The position numbers and the translations under genes are program-made. The notes beneath the pieces were generated by a model. It made no database searches, was not told the DNA's origin, and saw only the letters and a program-made list of their open reading frames with translations. Of a stretch of 26,641 nt of DNA, positions 17,701-25,434 are shown one piece after another (positions within the stretch are counted from its first letter, which is position 1; each line of letters starts with the position of its first letter). The stretch comes from a virus: positions 1 through 26,641 of IMG/VR virus record IMGVR_UViG_3300035438_000665; one strand, given 5' to 3'.

Positions 17701-19786
17701 GTAAAGAGCGTTTTGCAGCAGTTGGAATAGAGTTTACAATATAACCCGTACCTTGCGCAAGAAATGCGCTAAGTGTAGGCTCTGCTAATGATTGTTTAGG
17801 AATGTAAGAGGGCCGTGCTAGAACATCAAGTGTCCAATATCTATTAGCAAATTCAAATGCTTCTTTAGTAACATCGAATCCAGTAACGCCCATACGCTTT
17901 AACTTACCAGACTCCGCACCTTTAATAATTTCTTTTTCAATTACATTCCAAGGAAGGAAGCGATGCGACTCAACAAGTTGACGTTGAGTAAGCGGGTCGG
18001 TTATTACGCGATGACCTTGAGCGTCTATACCCATACCCGTTTGACCAAAAGCAGCGTGACTGCCGCTAATTTTAGCACGCAAATTGGTTATAGAATCTAA
18101 AATTTGTACTTCGTCAAAAAAGTTATTGGTGTAGGCTAAATGAAAACCTAAATCTCTGTCTAACGCTTCTAGAATTTCTTTACGTTTAATATCTGATTCG
18201 GCGCGCAAGAAATTAGTCTTAACTGCGTTACGATAATCTGATGCCTTCATTGTTTCTTTTTTGGCATTGATTGTAATTAAATTGTTTCCATTTTTAAATA
18301 ATTTCAAATCATCAAACATAGCATCAATTTCTACAATACCATCAAGTGGTCGAGCACCAGAGAATGTTACGTAACCAAGCGGTTTGTAGGAGCCAGTAAA
18401 ACTAATTACACGAGTTACGAAACGATTGCCTAGAAAACGTTCTGTAAATCCACCGATATCTGTAAAGTCACGAGAAACTGAGGCTGCTCGTGCGGAACTA
18501 ATGCGGGCAAGCGCAGTACCAATTTTTTGAGCGCCAATAATTGGTTCAATTGGAGCATAACCAGTACCGCCCATGCGTGGAGACTTATTGATTGGGTCCA
18601 TAAATGTTTCATAATACTTTTTATGTTCTGGTAGTTTGATACCGTCATCATAAAGAGCATTAATACGGTCTATGTTTAAGCCTTCGGGATGGTACACTCC
18701 ACCATTGTCCATTGCTTTATTTACAAAAACAGATTTTACGCCAGCAACTTCGCCTATTGTAGCAGGAGCCGAGGAAAGCAAACGGTTCATTGCGGCAAGA
18801 TTACCATTATCAGCAAGGATTAAATCTTTAACAATATTTACATCTGTTGTGTCAACAATAGTGTCAATCATTCTTGGGTTAACAGTGTAATTTCCAAGTA
18901 TATCAATTACATCATCAACTTTTGTTGTATCAGCAAGACGTTTAACATCATTTGCAGCGAGGGTGTATTTGCCAGTTTGACCACCGCTATTAAAGTGGTC
19001 TAAGCCGATAGAAACATCTTCTTCAAATGTTGCAAGTGCTTTATTTTTTGTGGTAAGTCCAGCCATCTTTCCAAAACTTTTGAAAACTGCGCCTGCAGCG
19101 CCACCTGCTGCTGTGATTGCAGCATTGGATAAGATGAAATCTCCGCCACCTGTATAGTATCTACCTACAACATTATCAGAAAAATTCTTTTTAACATCTT
19201 CATCGTCCCACAAGTTAACCTTGTTTATATCAATATTTCCATTAGAGAATATAGCATCCTGAATTGCATAACCAAGTGGATTTACACTACGAAGCAAATC
19301 AGACTTAGTAAGCGCCTGCATCGCTGTAACTTCTTCGCTGCGATTATAAGCGGCTTTAATATCGTTAAGTTGAAAACCTTTTTCATACTTACCTGGTTGG
19401 TATAAAGGAGAATTAAAATCTGTAACTAAACCAAAAGTAGCAATTGGCCGAGTTATACCCTTGGAGACAATAGGAGCAACAACTTCATTAGCGACTCTTA
19501 AGACTAAATCGCCAGTTACTGCTTTTTCCTGTGCTGAGTATTCAATATTTTTAGCAATTTCTTGTTGTACTTTTTCATCTAAACCTTGAGCAGATGTAAT
19601 TTTAGGTACAGTCATCTGTACGCCTGCTTTTATGATTGGAGAAGCAATAGCATTAGATGGACTAGATAATGCATTAGGGGTAAACCCTGCAGCCGTGAAT
19701 CCTTCACCTACACCTTTAACGCTACTTTCTATTGCGCGTCCAACAGGCTTGGCAATACGGTCTAGAAATGAATTCCATAATGACAT
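14717..19786 (-). CDS. Giant virion protein, candidate ejection/internal protein, 1689 aa
   Basis: One open frame of 5070 bases starting MSLWNSFLDRIAKPVGRAIE at ATG 19786 behind GGGGG. The N-terminal 100 residues are amphipathic (GRAIESSVKGVGEGF), and a small-residue hydrophobic stretch lies near residues 220-240 (AAITAAGGAAGAVFKSFGK). The middle holds long coiled-coil segments (KSIQKVVDDLTTQLDIAVNNL) and the rest mixes helices with short beta parts. No lysozyme, transglycosylase or peptidase motif was recognised. Its size, Ala-rich amphipathic start and coupling to two helical genes recall large internal proteins that short-tailed phages eject into the cell. It could act as a tape-measure-like protein, but the position upstream of scaffold and capsid argues against that. 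It makes up about a fifth of the leftward coding capacity. Confidence 0.6.
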   Translation of the reverse strand: MSLWNSFLDRIAKPVGRAIESSVKGVGEGFTAAGFTPNALSSPSNAIASPIIKAGVQMTVPKITSAQGLDEKVQQEIAKNIEYSAQEKAVTGDLVLRVANEVVAPIVSKGITRPIATFGLVTDFNSPLYQPGKYEKGFQLNDIKAAYNRSEEVTAMQALTKSDLLRSVNPLGYAIQDAIFSNGNIDINKVNLWDDEDVKKNFSDNVVGRYYTGGGDFILSNAAITAAGGAAGAVFKSFGKMAGLTTKNKALATFEEDVSIGLDHFNSGGQTGKYTLAANDVKRLADTTKVDDVIDILGNYTVNPRMIDTIVDTTDVNIVKDLILADNGNLAAMNRLLSSAPATIGEVAGVKSVFVNKAMDNGGVYHPEGLNIDRINALYDDGIKLPEHKKYYETFMDPINKSPRMGGTGYAPIEPIIGAQKIGTALARISSARAASVSRDFTDIGGFTERFLGNRFVTRVISFTGSYKPLGYVTFSGARPLDGIVEIDAMFDDLKLFKNGNNLITINAKKETMKASDYRNAVKTNFLRAESDIKRKEILEALDRDLGFHLAYTNNFFDEVQILDSITNLRAKISGSHAAFGQTGMGIDAQGHRVITDPLTQRQLVESHRFLPWNVIEKEIIKGAESGKLKRMGVTGFDVTKEAFEFANRYWTLDVLARPSYIPKQSLAEPTLSAFLAQGTGYIVNSIPTAAKRSLQNNRNRVLNVASRLHNKPAIKSIQKVVDDLTTQLDIAVNNLNALNAEADAFYKTTNVSPVAKATNGPKVVDAVKRAEAMVDDIELELLSASKPFGSTTQVPTFARLERRINFLEESTAVSGKYGIQIANARAALGAAKAETHTLLPNASELIKKNIEISKQYDIIDDALKSLGEAKYKEALVLGKGAEYKKRFFGKEENYRVIDNKYTKLDSLYTENQLGAAMREETGNASTVAITYLNELSMGTRQSILMRKTPNTVTDVSSPLYFEELAYVANRAMRGDPLINQILADIEFNDLVKWGQSPSGMAYMEQFGGQTLGNVPDFIRNRVSFVNRYLPNKVAREAVLKGEVTSVQLQTILAKDLDVLTAIHPTEFNYNAAHEGFQGVKDLVRVDKALSWFARKTFNALAKPENPIRWSFADKVFLDTLAKKANILAQQGEDMSGPNNINKINAIRQSATIEAVKETEKTFYTIRRPNRAAYVMRTVTAFPSASLNAFYRYGRFAIQNPTRVTGFLNSYNSMFTTFGIDQYGNPAEDVKDVTHIVMPLTKELGLFNDKGVRLSARSIGFLLNLPGPSFFMAAPISQLMKSKPSAEDTLKEILGSNYDIIFPYGPQSSISQALTPGWLSAANAYIFENESRADYLNSLKSVMNYYRTLEDMKIQKFPGMDKVREDVKNLYLEKAKWTFASPLGVPIKVDTDPMKLYDDYFSVLTEKWLSKGYERIEAKKLAGFEMLSHLGSDFKLDRVTYKGVTQKAYIPAQLENYKRVFEQNDDLVASLANYDPKLVSLLTLDVPVKKEDFNLSIYRILNNPKTKLPGNILLNDLALSPEQEETERQINRAWTDYNEKRDKLQSLALTRGKRTLAAADLDVELERYAKEVIAVKSPEWFKRFNDPKAPDNSFMYAQGLGEIVNNVKFMAKHGNSKLWQDVQGFLSIRNMYTEVYQTLGNGDRRKSQLKNMYNSQVAANISQWDPALQELITRYFINDTMKITQVGIK

Positions 19787-19787
19787 A

Positions 19788-19997
19788 TTACCCCCTTTGC
19801 GTTCCGCTTACATAGTTGCGTCCATCATTGCCTTGTGGCAAATCGCCTGTTATGGCGTGAATAAAAGAATTTCTATCTTGGACTGAATCCCAAGGAACCA
19901 TTGCTAACTTAATAGCAATTGCAGCATTCTCGTAACCTAAAGAGTTTGCGAACACATCAATGTGGTCATAAAGACTTCCCTCGCGCCACTTATCCAC
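19788..19997 (-). CDS. Small protein with GTG start, 69 aa
   Basis: The frame starts at GTG 19997 (M/V-DKWREGSLYDHIDVFAN), overlapping the end of the preceding gene by eight bases, and stops one base before the giant gene's ATG. It has no good internal ATG before residue 33. The middle is helical (ENAAIAIKLAMVPWDSV), with a Gly/Asn-rich end. No family recognised. The close fit between two genes supports translation, probably coupled to termination upstream because no separate ribosome-binding site stands out. Confidence 0.6.
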   Translation of the reverse strand: MDKWREGSLYDHIDVFANSLGYENAAIAIKLAMVPWDSVQDRNSFIHAITGDLPQGNDGRNYVSGTQRG

Positions 19998-20439
19998 TTA
20001 TCTCACTCGCAAGATAACTAAGGAATCGCTTATATGAATCTGGGGCATCTTCTAGTTGAGATGCGCGAGTCATTGCAGGAAAATACTTTTTAATAATATC
20101 TAAGTTGTCCGTAGGACGTGTGTCTGCTGAAATGTTTTTTGGCAAGACTTCTGAACCTGGGCCAGCACCAAAATCTACACCAGCAGTTATTGGCTCACTT
20201 GGGTTATTGGTTGGGTCTAATAATGTACCCATAGGAGCACCCTGTGGCATTGCAGGACCTGAAGACATAGAAGCGCCCTGTTGCTGTTGCATTAGTGCCT
20301 TTCCTTCTCCGTAAGTACCGCCTGAAATGTAACGATTTGGTTGACCATCTTTGGAGCCTGCTCCACCTGTTGCTGAAACACCCATGTTGTTCTGTGGTGC
20401 AGTTGGGCGCATACCGCCACTGTTCTCATTACCAGCCAT
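19990..20439 (-). CDS. Disordered Gly/Gln/Pro-rich protein, 149 aa
   Basis: A protein with GGAG seven bases before ATG 20439 (MAGNENSGGMRPTAPQNN). Residues 1-95 are low in hydrophobic residues and rich in Gly, Ser, Pro, Met and Gln (KALMQQQQGASMSSGPAMPQ). The C-terminal 45 residues look folded and helical (NLDIIKKYFPAMTRASQ, SYKRFLSYLASEISG). This plan of a disordered arm plus a small helical anchor is seen in phage head-assembly proteins, and the gene lies directly after the peptidase, so it may be that enzyme's substrate or an assembly partner. No family recognised. Confidence 0.6.
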   Translation of the reverse strand: MAGNENSGGMRPTAPQNNMGVSATGGAGSKDGQPNRYISGGTYGEGKALMQQQQGASMSSGPAMPQGAPMGTLLDPTNNPSEPITAGVDFGAGPGSEVLPKNISADTRPTDNLDIIKKYFPAMTRASQLEDAPDSYKRFLSYLASEISG

Positions 20440-20447
20440 GTTTACTC

Positions 20448-20993
20448 CTACTTAGAATATTGAACTTCTACCTGAAATGGTCCCTCTGAAAAAATACTTA
20501 ACTTAGCAGCAATTTCTACTGCCCTTACCGCTTCTGCTCCTGCATGTAGCGCACCAAGTGCTATCTGCGCACCTGAACCTACACCATAGAATCCATCAGC
20601 ATTGCGCATAACCGATAGGTCATCGCCAATATCAAATAACTCACCGTTTACTGCCATTAAGAATTGAAAGCGCGAACTAGAATCTTTTTCTTGTGGCTCA
20701 TCAAAGTTGTAACCATTTATTTTTAAGCATTCACGAAGTGAAGGCATTGCCTTTGTAATCATGAAATGGTAAACATCTTTTTTATCTTTAACAGTTACTA
20801 CTGGCGGCTCCCAGATATGCTGTGCAATATCACAAGGAGCAACTTCTCCAGCGCCTCCGATAAGGAATGCGCCTCGCTTATTAATCTTGGTCATCTGTGG
20901 ATGATTCCAAGTTCTGCCACTGTCATCACTAACTAGACTGTCAGCAACTAAGGTGCAACCATCTTTACTTTGTACACCGATAATTGTTGTCAT
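20448..20993 (-). CDS. HslV/proteasome-beta-like Ntn peptidase
   Basis: A 181-residue protein whose start follows TAGGGGACA. It begins M-TTIIGVQSKDGCTLVADS, so removal of Met leaves an N-terminal Thr, the nucleophile of proteasome beta and HslV peptidases. Asp18 (Asp17 in mature numbering) and Lys36 in MTKINKRGAFLIGGAGE align with the Asp17 and Lys33 positions of the family, with two extra residues before the Lys. The Gly-rich segment follows, then LMAVNGELFDIG and FYGVGSGAQIALGALHAG, the family's Gly-Ser-Gly signature helix. The C-terminus is AKLSIFSEGPFQVEVQY. Length fits HslV (about 175-180). No HslU- or Mpa-like ATPase is in the window. Between portal and scaffold it takes the usual place of a prohead protease, so head maturation is inferred; a role acting on host proteins remains possible. 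Confidence 0.85.
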   Translation of the reverse strand: MTTIIGVQSKDGCTLVADSLVSDDSGRTWNHPQMTKINKRGAFLIGGAGEVAPCDIAQHIWEPPVVTVKDKKDVYHFMITKAMPSLRECLKINGYNFDEPQEKDSSSRFQFLMAVNGELFDIGDDLSVMRNADGFYGVGSGAQIALGALHAGAEAVRAVEIAAKLSIFSEGPFQVEVQYSK

Positions 20994-21011
20994 TGTCCCC
21001 TACTTAGTTAG

Positions 21012-22784
21012 TTAACCTCTAGTTACTACGCGTGCTGCGCCTTTTCCTGATGAGGATAGGCTTGAAAGAATTGATTGAATATCTGGAGGTGGTGCCATTT
21101 GTTCTCCACCCATAGGGGAAGGAGCGCCTCCCGCTGGCATACCCTCTGGAGCAGGGGACGGTTGCTCAACAGGTGAAGCGGGTGCACCAGCAGGAGGAAC
21201 TTGTTGCTGTGGTGCGAAGGTTGCTTCAATAGCATCCTCTAGCGCTTGACCCTTTTGACGGGCTTTAATGACCTCAGCAATTTTGCGTACTACTTCCGAG
21301 GCATCCTGTCCCTGTGTTGCCATTTGTGGAATAGCCTGTGTATAGGCTGTAAGTGCTCCTAATAGCGCAGAGCGCATATCTTCAATTTCAATCTTCTCAA
21401 GTTCTTGAGTAACATTGACAGTAAATGGTAGTTCTCTCATCGCCATGTCCTTGGAGATAAGTTTGCCGCCTAGTGCTTGTAGCATGAAGATAAGACCTTG
21501 TGCGGGATTAAGACCTGCAAGCATACCATAACGAACATCTGCTGAGTAATCAGACTTGATATCCTTAGATGGCTTGTACGTAATCTCGTACGGAGAACCA
21601 GAATCAACACCACGAATGGTCTTTTCTTCTGGGTAAATCATCTCATCTGTTTCAAAGCAAATGCTAATTACATCGCGTAGCGCAGCAGCAAAGATTGCTT
21701 GAGCAGATTTGACTTGGGTATCGAACGCACCCATAAGCGCCTGCACACCCTGACCAGTAACAATCGAAGCATCGATGTTTCCAGTACGTCCCTCAGGGTA
21801 ACGAGCACCAACTCTAAGTTCTTGATTAAGAAGTTGTGCTTCGGTGAATGCGCCTTGTGGAATTGTGAGTTCTACACGACGTACACCTGCTGGGTTTGAA
21901 GTACGGATAACCGCATCTCCACCCAGTTGCAACTCTTGAACATCTTGTGGGAGTACAATAGGAGCCTGTACAGATTTCTCTGCGGCTTCCATTGCAAGCA
22001 ACGCAAAGCGGTTGCGTAGGAGTTGAATACCTAGGATGTCATCAAACTGGCCACGTAGTTCACCATCAATAGATGGCTTACGTGCTACAACAACCATCAT
22101 CTTACCGATTGGGTTCTTGGCCTTTGATAGTACTAGGTTATCTTTTGATGGAATAAAGATAAGTGATTGGTCTTTATCATAGTAGCGAATCATTTCAACC
22201 TGGTGATTGAGGTCTTGCTTATAGCCGTAGCCACCAAGCAACTCTCGCTCATACTCAGGGAACTGAGAAACCAGTTCGCCCAGACTCATCATATATCTTT
22301 TGGCAAATGCAACACAGCGCCCATAGCGGTCAAATTCTGGGTAAGCACCCAGTGGGTTTTCTATGCGGATACGAGGCAGTTTGCTTTCTTCGTCTAATTC
22401 AATAATGAATGGGACGAAACCGTATGTTATGTACCAGTCCGCTCCCGAGTACATATGTACCGAAAGGTCAGAATGGGAAAAATAATTAGAAGCAATACGC
22501 GTGCGCTTGTCGGCGAAAGTGCGAGCACGGTCGCTAACTTGATTCGCTGCCGAGCAGTTGACGGCTGGTAGTGGTGCCATAACCTCGGATAGGTCACGCG
22601 CAACAATGTCAATAAAATTTGCCACGACATTGGCATTTACTCCATCTGGAAAGAAGTCAGGATAGACTTCAGAAATCTTACCCTTACGGACTGCAAGGAC
22701 GTCAAGGTTACGAGCGTCGCGGTCAGCGTTGCGGTAGCGTAGCGATTGAACACGCGCTACTACTTGCTCCATTGATAATGCCAT
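21012..22784 (-). CDS. Portal protein
   Basis: A 590-residue protein (MALSMEQVVARVQSLRYRNA) starting at ATG 22784. A charged N-terminal helix leads into VNANVVANFIDIVARDLSEV. The middle part holds the wing/clip-like region (ENPLGAYPEFDRYGRCVAFA; KNPIGKMMVVVARKPS) and the long helix AALRDVISICFETDEMIYPEE; TGNIDASIVTGQGVQALMGA is typical of portals in related phages. The C-terminal 65 residues are Pro/Ala/Gln-rich (QQQVPPAGAPASPVEQPSP) and probably disordered. Size and place after the large terminase fit a dodecameric portal through which DNA enters and leaves the head. Identification rests on this pattern and on context. Confidence 0.82.
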   Translation of the reverse strand: MALSMEQVVARVQSLRYRNADRDARNLDVLAVRKGKISEVYPDFFPDGVNANVVANFIDIVARDLSEVMAPLPAVNCSAANQVSDRARTFADKRTRIASNYFSHSDLSVHMYSGADWYITYGFVPFIIELDEESKLPRIRIENPLGAYPEFDRYGRCVAFAKRYMMSLGELVSQFPEYERELLGGYGYKQDLNHQVEMIRYYDKDQSLIFIPSKDNLVLSKAKNPIGKMMVVVARKPSIDGELRGQFDDILGIQLLRNRFALLAMEAAEKSVQAPIVLPQDVQELQLGGDAVIRTSNPAGVRRVELTIPQGAFTEAQLLNQELRVGARYPEGRTGNIDASIVTGQGVQALMGAFDTQVKSAQAIFAAALRDVISICFETDEMIYPEEKTIRGVDSGSPYEITYKPSKDIKSDYSADVRYGMLAGLNPAQGLIFMLQALGGKLISKDMAMRELPFTVNVTQELEKIEIEDMRSALLGALTAYTQAIPQMATQGQDASEVVRKIAEVIKARQKGQALEDAIEATFAPQQQVPPAGAPASPVEQPSPAPEGMPAGGAPSPMGGEQMAPPPDIQSILSSLSSSGKGAARVVTRG

Positions 22785-22810
22785 TGTTGTCCTAACAGTT
22801 AAAGGGAAAA

Positions 22811-23029
22811 TTAGTTCTTTGGGCTCTTGCGTATTCTTTTTTCTAACTCAGCCAATGATGGTGGCTTATTATTTGATTGAATATACTTGCTAATGTCAGA
22901 GCGAGTAACTGAAGGAGATTCAGCAATCCCAAGTCTTTCTGCCATCATTTTATAAACTGGATTTATTTTGCTGCCACCATTGCCAGCAATGCCAGCAGTA
23001 ATTCGTGGAAGAATTGGTTTTTTTGCCAT
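22811..23029 (-). CDS. Small basic protein between terminase and portal genes
   Basis: A 72-residue protein (MAKKPILPRITAGIAGNGGS). It has a basic N-terminus, then NPVYKMMAERLGIAESPSVT, which looks like a helix followed by a turn, and a Lys/Arg-rich C-terminus (LAELEKRIRKSPKN). It lies nine bases after the terminase stop. DNA binding or a head-completion role is possible from its charge. No family recognised, and it is too short for a terminase small subunit of usual size. Confidence 0.6.
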   Translation of the reverse strand: MAKKPILPRITAGIAGNGGSKINPVYKMMAERLGIAESPSVTRSDISKYIQSNNKPPSLAELEKRIRKSPKN

Positions 23030-23038
23030 TTTGTTTTC

Positions 23039-24907
23039 CTATCCGTAGTATTCATTCCATTGGTCAGCAAAGGCTTCATCCAATTGGATTGAACCGCGCT
23101 GTGCTTTCTGTGCTCGGGTTGCCCAGCGATTAGGAGCGTATTGCCCTACTCTACTAGACTGTTGCATCATTTCTCTTACGCGAATAATCGCAAACCAAAG
23201 AGCCATAACGCAGTCAGTTGGGTTCTTAGTATCTGGCTTCCAGGTAATTAATTCCTGTACCAAAGTCTTCAAGCCTTCAGAACCTTCGTTAGAAGGTAAC
23301 TCAATAATATTGTTATCTTGGAATCGTTCATCACGAATAGTTCCAAATAGGCTAGCCATAGATGCTACACCGAATGAGGTGTCCCACTTATTCTTGCCAG
23401 TAAAGTGTGAGTTCAGTTGGCAACCATAAGATGCTAAAAAGTTTCTAAGGTTGTCATCAAGGGCGTAAGCCTTCTGGTGGGCGTTAATTTCTACGCGCAG
23501 TTCTTGAGGACGATACCGCTCAACCCATTCTTCAATGAGTGACTGAATCTTCATCGGTGTAGGCTCCGTCATATTGACGCAATCCAAAACGTAAATTCTA
23601 GAATCTGCCTTATTGTAAGTAACTACAACAGCACCAGTTGCTCCTGCCATAGCAGGGTCAAGACCGATAATAGTATAAGAGCCATCTACATGTTTAGGAT
23701 GGCCAGGTACGCCAGGCTTTAGAGGTCCTCGCTTGCGCATTCCGTTGACGGAACCTGCGACACAGGCAGGTGGGAAGATGGAATCGAATTCGACATCTTC
23801 TTGCTGGTAGACCATAGCCCATACTGACGGTGCGACTTCAGAGCGGCGCTTAAATAAAGAGGGTCCATCCCATTTCGGATAAAGTCCATCATCTAGCACC
23901 TCGTCAATATCGTTTTCCTGGATATTGGTTTTAGGCCAAAGCGTTTTCCAGTTCTCGGGTTTTTCGTCAAACTCTAATACGGCTGGCATAGCACAATAGG
24001 TGAACGGAGTTTTACCGCCAGTCCATTGCTTACCATCGCGTATCATCTTGTACAAATCTATGGGTGCGACACGGGTTCCTACTATAAGCAGTTTTCCATG
24101 CCGCCCCAGGCGGGTGATTACTTCTTTTTGAAGCCATTCAATTTGCTTCTCCCACTCATGGGCATTAGAACCCATCACCACGTCATCTAGGATAATGAGG
24201 TCTGCGCGAGCACCGTAAATCTGCGAACCGAACCCGAGGGCCTGGACAGTTGGGTCTTTCTCGCCAGAATCGCGTCCCGTGCCTAGATAAATCATATCGG
24301 CTGACCATTGTGTAGCATCTGCCTTGTAGCCACCGTTAGGACCGTAAGCGGTCTGTAACTTCATATAGGCTGGGTGACTTAGCCTGGTCTTGATAGCCCC
24401 AAGGAACTTGCGGGCCATGCCTTGAGTCTTGGATACAATAATGACTCGGGCATTAGGATTTGTTACAATAGTGTAAAGTGTATAGTTGGTAGTGATGGTT
24501 GTCGACTTAGCATGTTCAGGAGGAACATTGATAAGGACACGCTTTGGGTCGCCAGGCTCATAAGTCATACCTGCTGGTTGCCATCTTGGCTCACGACCTT
24601 CGATTAGGTCTAGCCAGTTGAGTTGATGGTCAAAGAGGGTAGTGTTTAAAAATTGCTGTGAGAACTCGGGATAAGAGATGTTCTTGAGTTCTGAGAGGTC
24701 AGCCTTGACCCCTTTGCCCGATAAACGGGCTTTGTCCGCTTTGTCTTTAAAGTCTGAATCTACCATAGACCATTGACGGAAGGTAGTATCGTTACGACCA
24801 ACGGCTGCCATAGCAGCGGTAATGGTCGCCCCATTTTCCAATAGGGTTAAGACTTTTGCTTGTGCCTCGTCTTTTGGTACAGATTGTACTCCAGGCTTGC
24901 GTCCCAT
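23039..24907 (-). CDS. terL: Terminase large subunit with N-terminal HTH-like segment
   Basis: A 622-residue packaging motor. The ATPase has a Walker A-like PPEHAKSTT (129-137, lacking the usual second Gly), Walker B LIILDD (237-242) and a coupling motif LLIVGTR (273-279). The RNase H-like nuclease has IIGLDPAMAGATG (Asp417), RVEINAHQ (Glu473) and NPTDCVMALWFA (Asp565) as its likely acidic triad. Residues 10-62 form an extra segment, KVLTLLENGATITAAMAAVG followed by DTTFRQWS, reading like a helix-turn-helix as found in small terminase subunits; no separate small subunit gene lies next to it. ATG 24907 follows GGGACA. The protein cuts concatemers and pumps DNA through the portal encoded downstream. 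Confidence 0.95.
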   Translation of the reverse strand: MGRKPGVQSVPKDEAQAKVLTLLENGATITAAMAAVGRNDTTFRQWSMVDSDFKDKADKARLSGKGVKADLSELKNISYPEFSQQFLNTTLFDHQLNWLDLIEGREPRWQPAGMTYEPGDPKRVLINVPPEHAKSTTITTNYTLYTIVTNPNARVIIVSKTQGMARKFLGAIKTRLSHPAYMKLQTAYGPNGGYKADATQWSADMIYLGTGRDSGEKDPTVQALGFGSQIYGARADLIILDDVVMGSNAHEWEKQIEWLQKEVITRLGRHGKLLIVGTRVAPIDLYKMIRDGKQWTGGKTPFTYCAMPAVLEFDEKPENWKTLWPKTNIQENDIDEVLDDGLYPKWDGPSLFKRRSEVAPSVWAMVYQQEDVEFDSIFPPACVAGSVNGMRKRGPLKPGVPGHPKHVDGSYTIIGLDPAMAGATGAVVVTYNKADSRIYVLDCVNMTEPTPMKIQSLIEEWVERYRPQELRVEINAHQKAYALDDNLRNFLASYGCQLNSHFTGKNKWDTSFGVASMASLFGTIRDERFQDNNIIELPSNEGSEGLKTLVQELITWKPDTKNPTDCVMALWFAIIRVREMMQQSSRVGQYAPNRWATRAQKAQRGSIQLDEAFADQWNEYYG

Positions 24908-24926
24908 GATTGTCCCATCTATATCA

Positions 24927-24998
24927 GCGCCCCAGTGGGAATCGAACCCATACTTCAGGATACGTAGTCCTGCGTGCTGTCCATTAAACTATGGGGCT
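24927..24998 (-). tRNA. tRNA-Arg (anticodon ACG)
   Basis: On the minus strand AGCCCCA (24998-24992) pairs with TGGGGCG, with only the first pair (A-G) mismatched. T8 and A9 follow, then a D arm containing TTTAATGGACA, a phage-typical D-loop with GG. The anticodon arm is CAGGA-CTACGTA-TCCTG with a perfect 5-bp stem, anticodon ACG at 24963-24965. The T arm is ATGGG-TTCGATT-CCCAC, with its outer pair mismatched. No CCA is encoded. T at position 37 (normally purine) and the mismatches suggest a divergent phage tRNA. It lies 19 bases before the terminase ATG and is co-oriented with it, so it may be cut from the leader of the late transcript. Confidence 0.85.
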
Positions 24999-25152
24999 AT
25001 GTTGGATTGTACTTCAGGGCCAGGGGCGACCTGGATATTTCCCCTTTTCACCACCAAGTAGATATTCCACTTTCTGCGAGAGGTGTCAGCCTCTAATTGG
25101 TGTCCAACAATTCTATTAAAAACGCCTTATTAACGGTTGGGTTAAACGGCAT
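24989..25152 (-). pseudogene. Possible short gene split by a frameshift
   Basis: ATG 25152 reads MPFNPTVNKAFLIELLDTN and stops at TAG 25093-25095. At a run of five T (minus strand; A at 25118-25122) the -1 frame is open for about 45 codons and reads VFNRIVGHQLEADTSRRKWN and further, ending QVAPGPEVQSNIAP at a TAG (24989-24991) just inside the tRNA 5' end. Joined at the T run, the two give about 57 residues. GGGA lies upstream of the ATG. This could be a decayed gene, a homopolymer sequencing error or a programmed -1 shift. An open frame of this length is not rare by chance, so the call is weak. Family not recognised. Confidence 0.3.
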
Positions 25153-25225
25153 AACTATCCCAATATTATTATATATTATCTATATTTAAGATTAGGAGCG
25201 AAGCCTTAGCGTAGCGACTAATTAA

Positions 25226-25254
25226 AATCTATACATATAAGATAACCTGTTCAA
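25226..25254 (-). promoter_or_regulatory. Candidate leftward promoter
   Basis: On the minus strand TTGAAC (25254-25249) and TAGATT (25231-25226) are separated by exactly 17 bases. It would transcribe the tRNA, terminase and downstream genes. The match is four of six to each consensus box and the region is AT-rich, so a chance match is possible. No other leftward pair was better. Confidence 0.4.
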
Positions 25255-25434
25255 ACATGTAAATCCGAACGTAGTTCGGGTATAATATACTGATAATGTC
25301 CGTTTTGTATGCATTTTAGTATATATCACCCCCACTATAATATAACAGAAAATTATTGGTTGACTATATAATAGCGCGCGGAGCCAAGTTAATAAACCCT
25401 AGGGTCAAATCAAATGAACTGAATTGTCGACAAA

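Noticed and set aside
24822-25061. Plus-strand frame across the tRNA and terminase start
   Set aside because: It is antisense to the tRNA and to the terminase N-terminus, and has no supporting features.
25265-25279. CCGAAC-GTA-GTTCGG as a third LexA box
   Set aside because: The spacing is three instead of four bases and the outer bases differ, so LexA binding is unlikely. Kept only as a palindrome next to TATAAT.
25360-25372. TTGACT and TATAAT in the plus strand as a promoter
   Set aside because: The two boxes almost abut, so they cannot form one promoter. Neither has a good partner at 16-18 bases.
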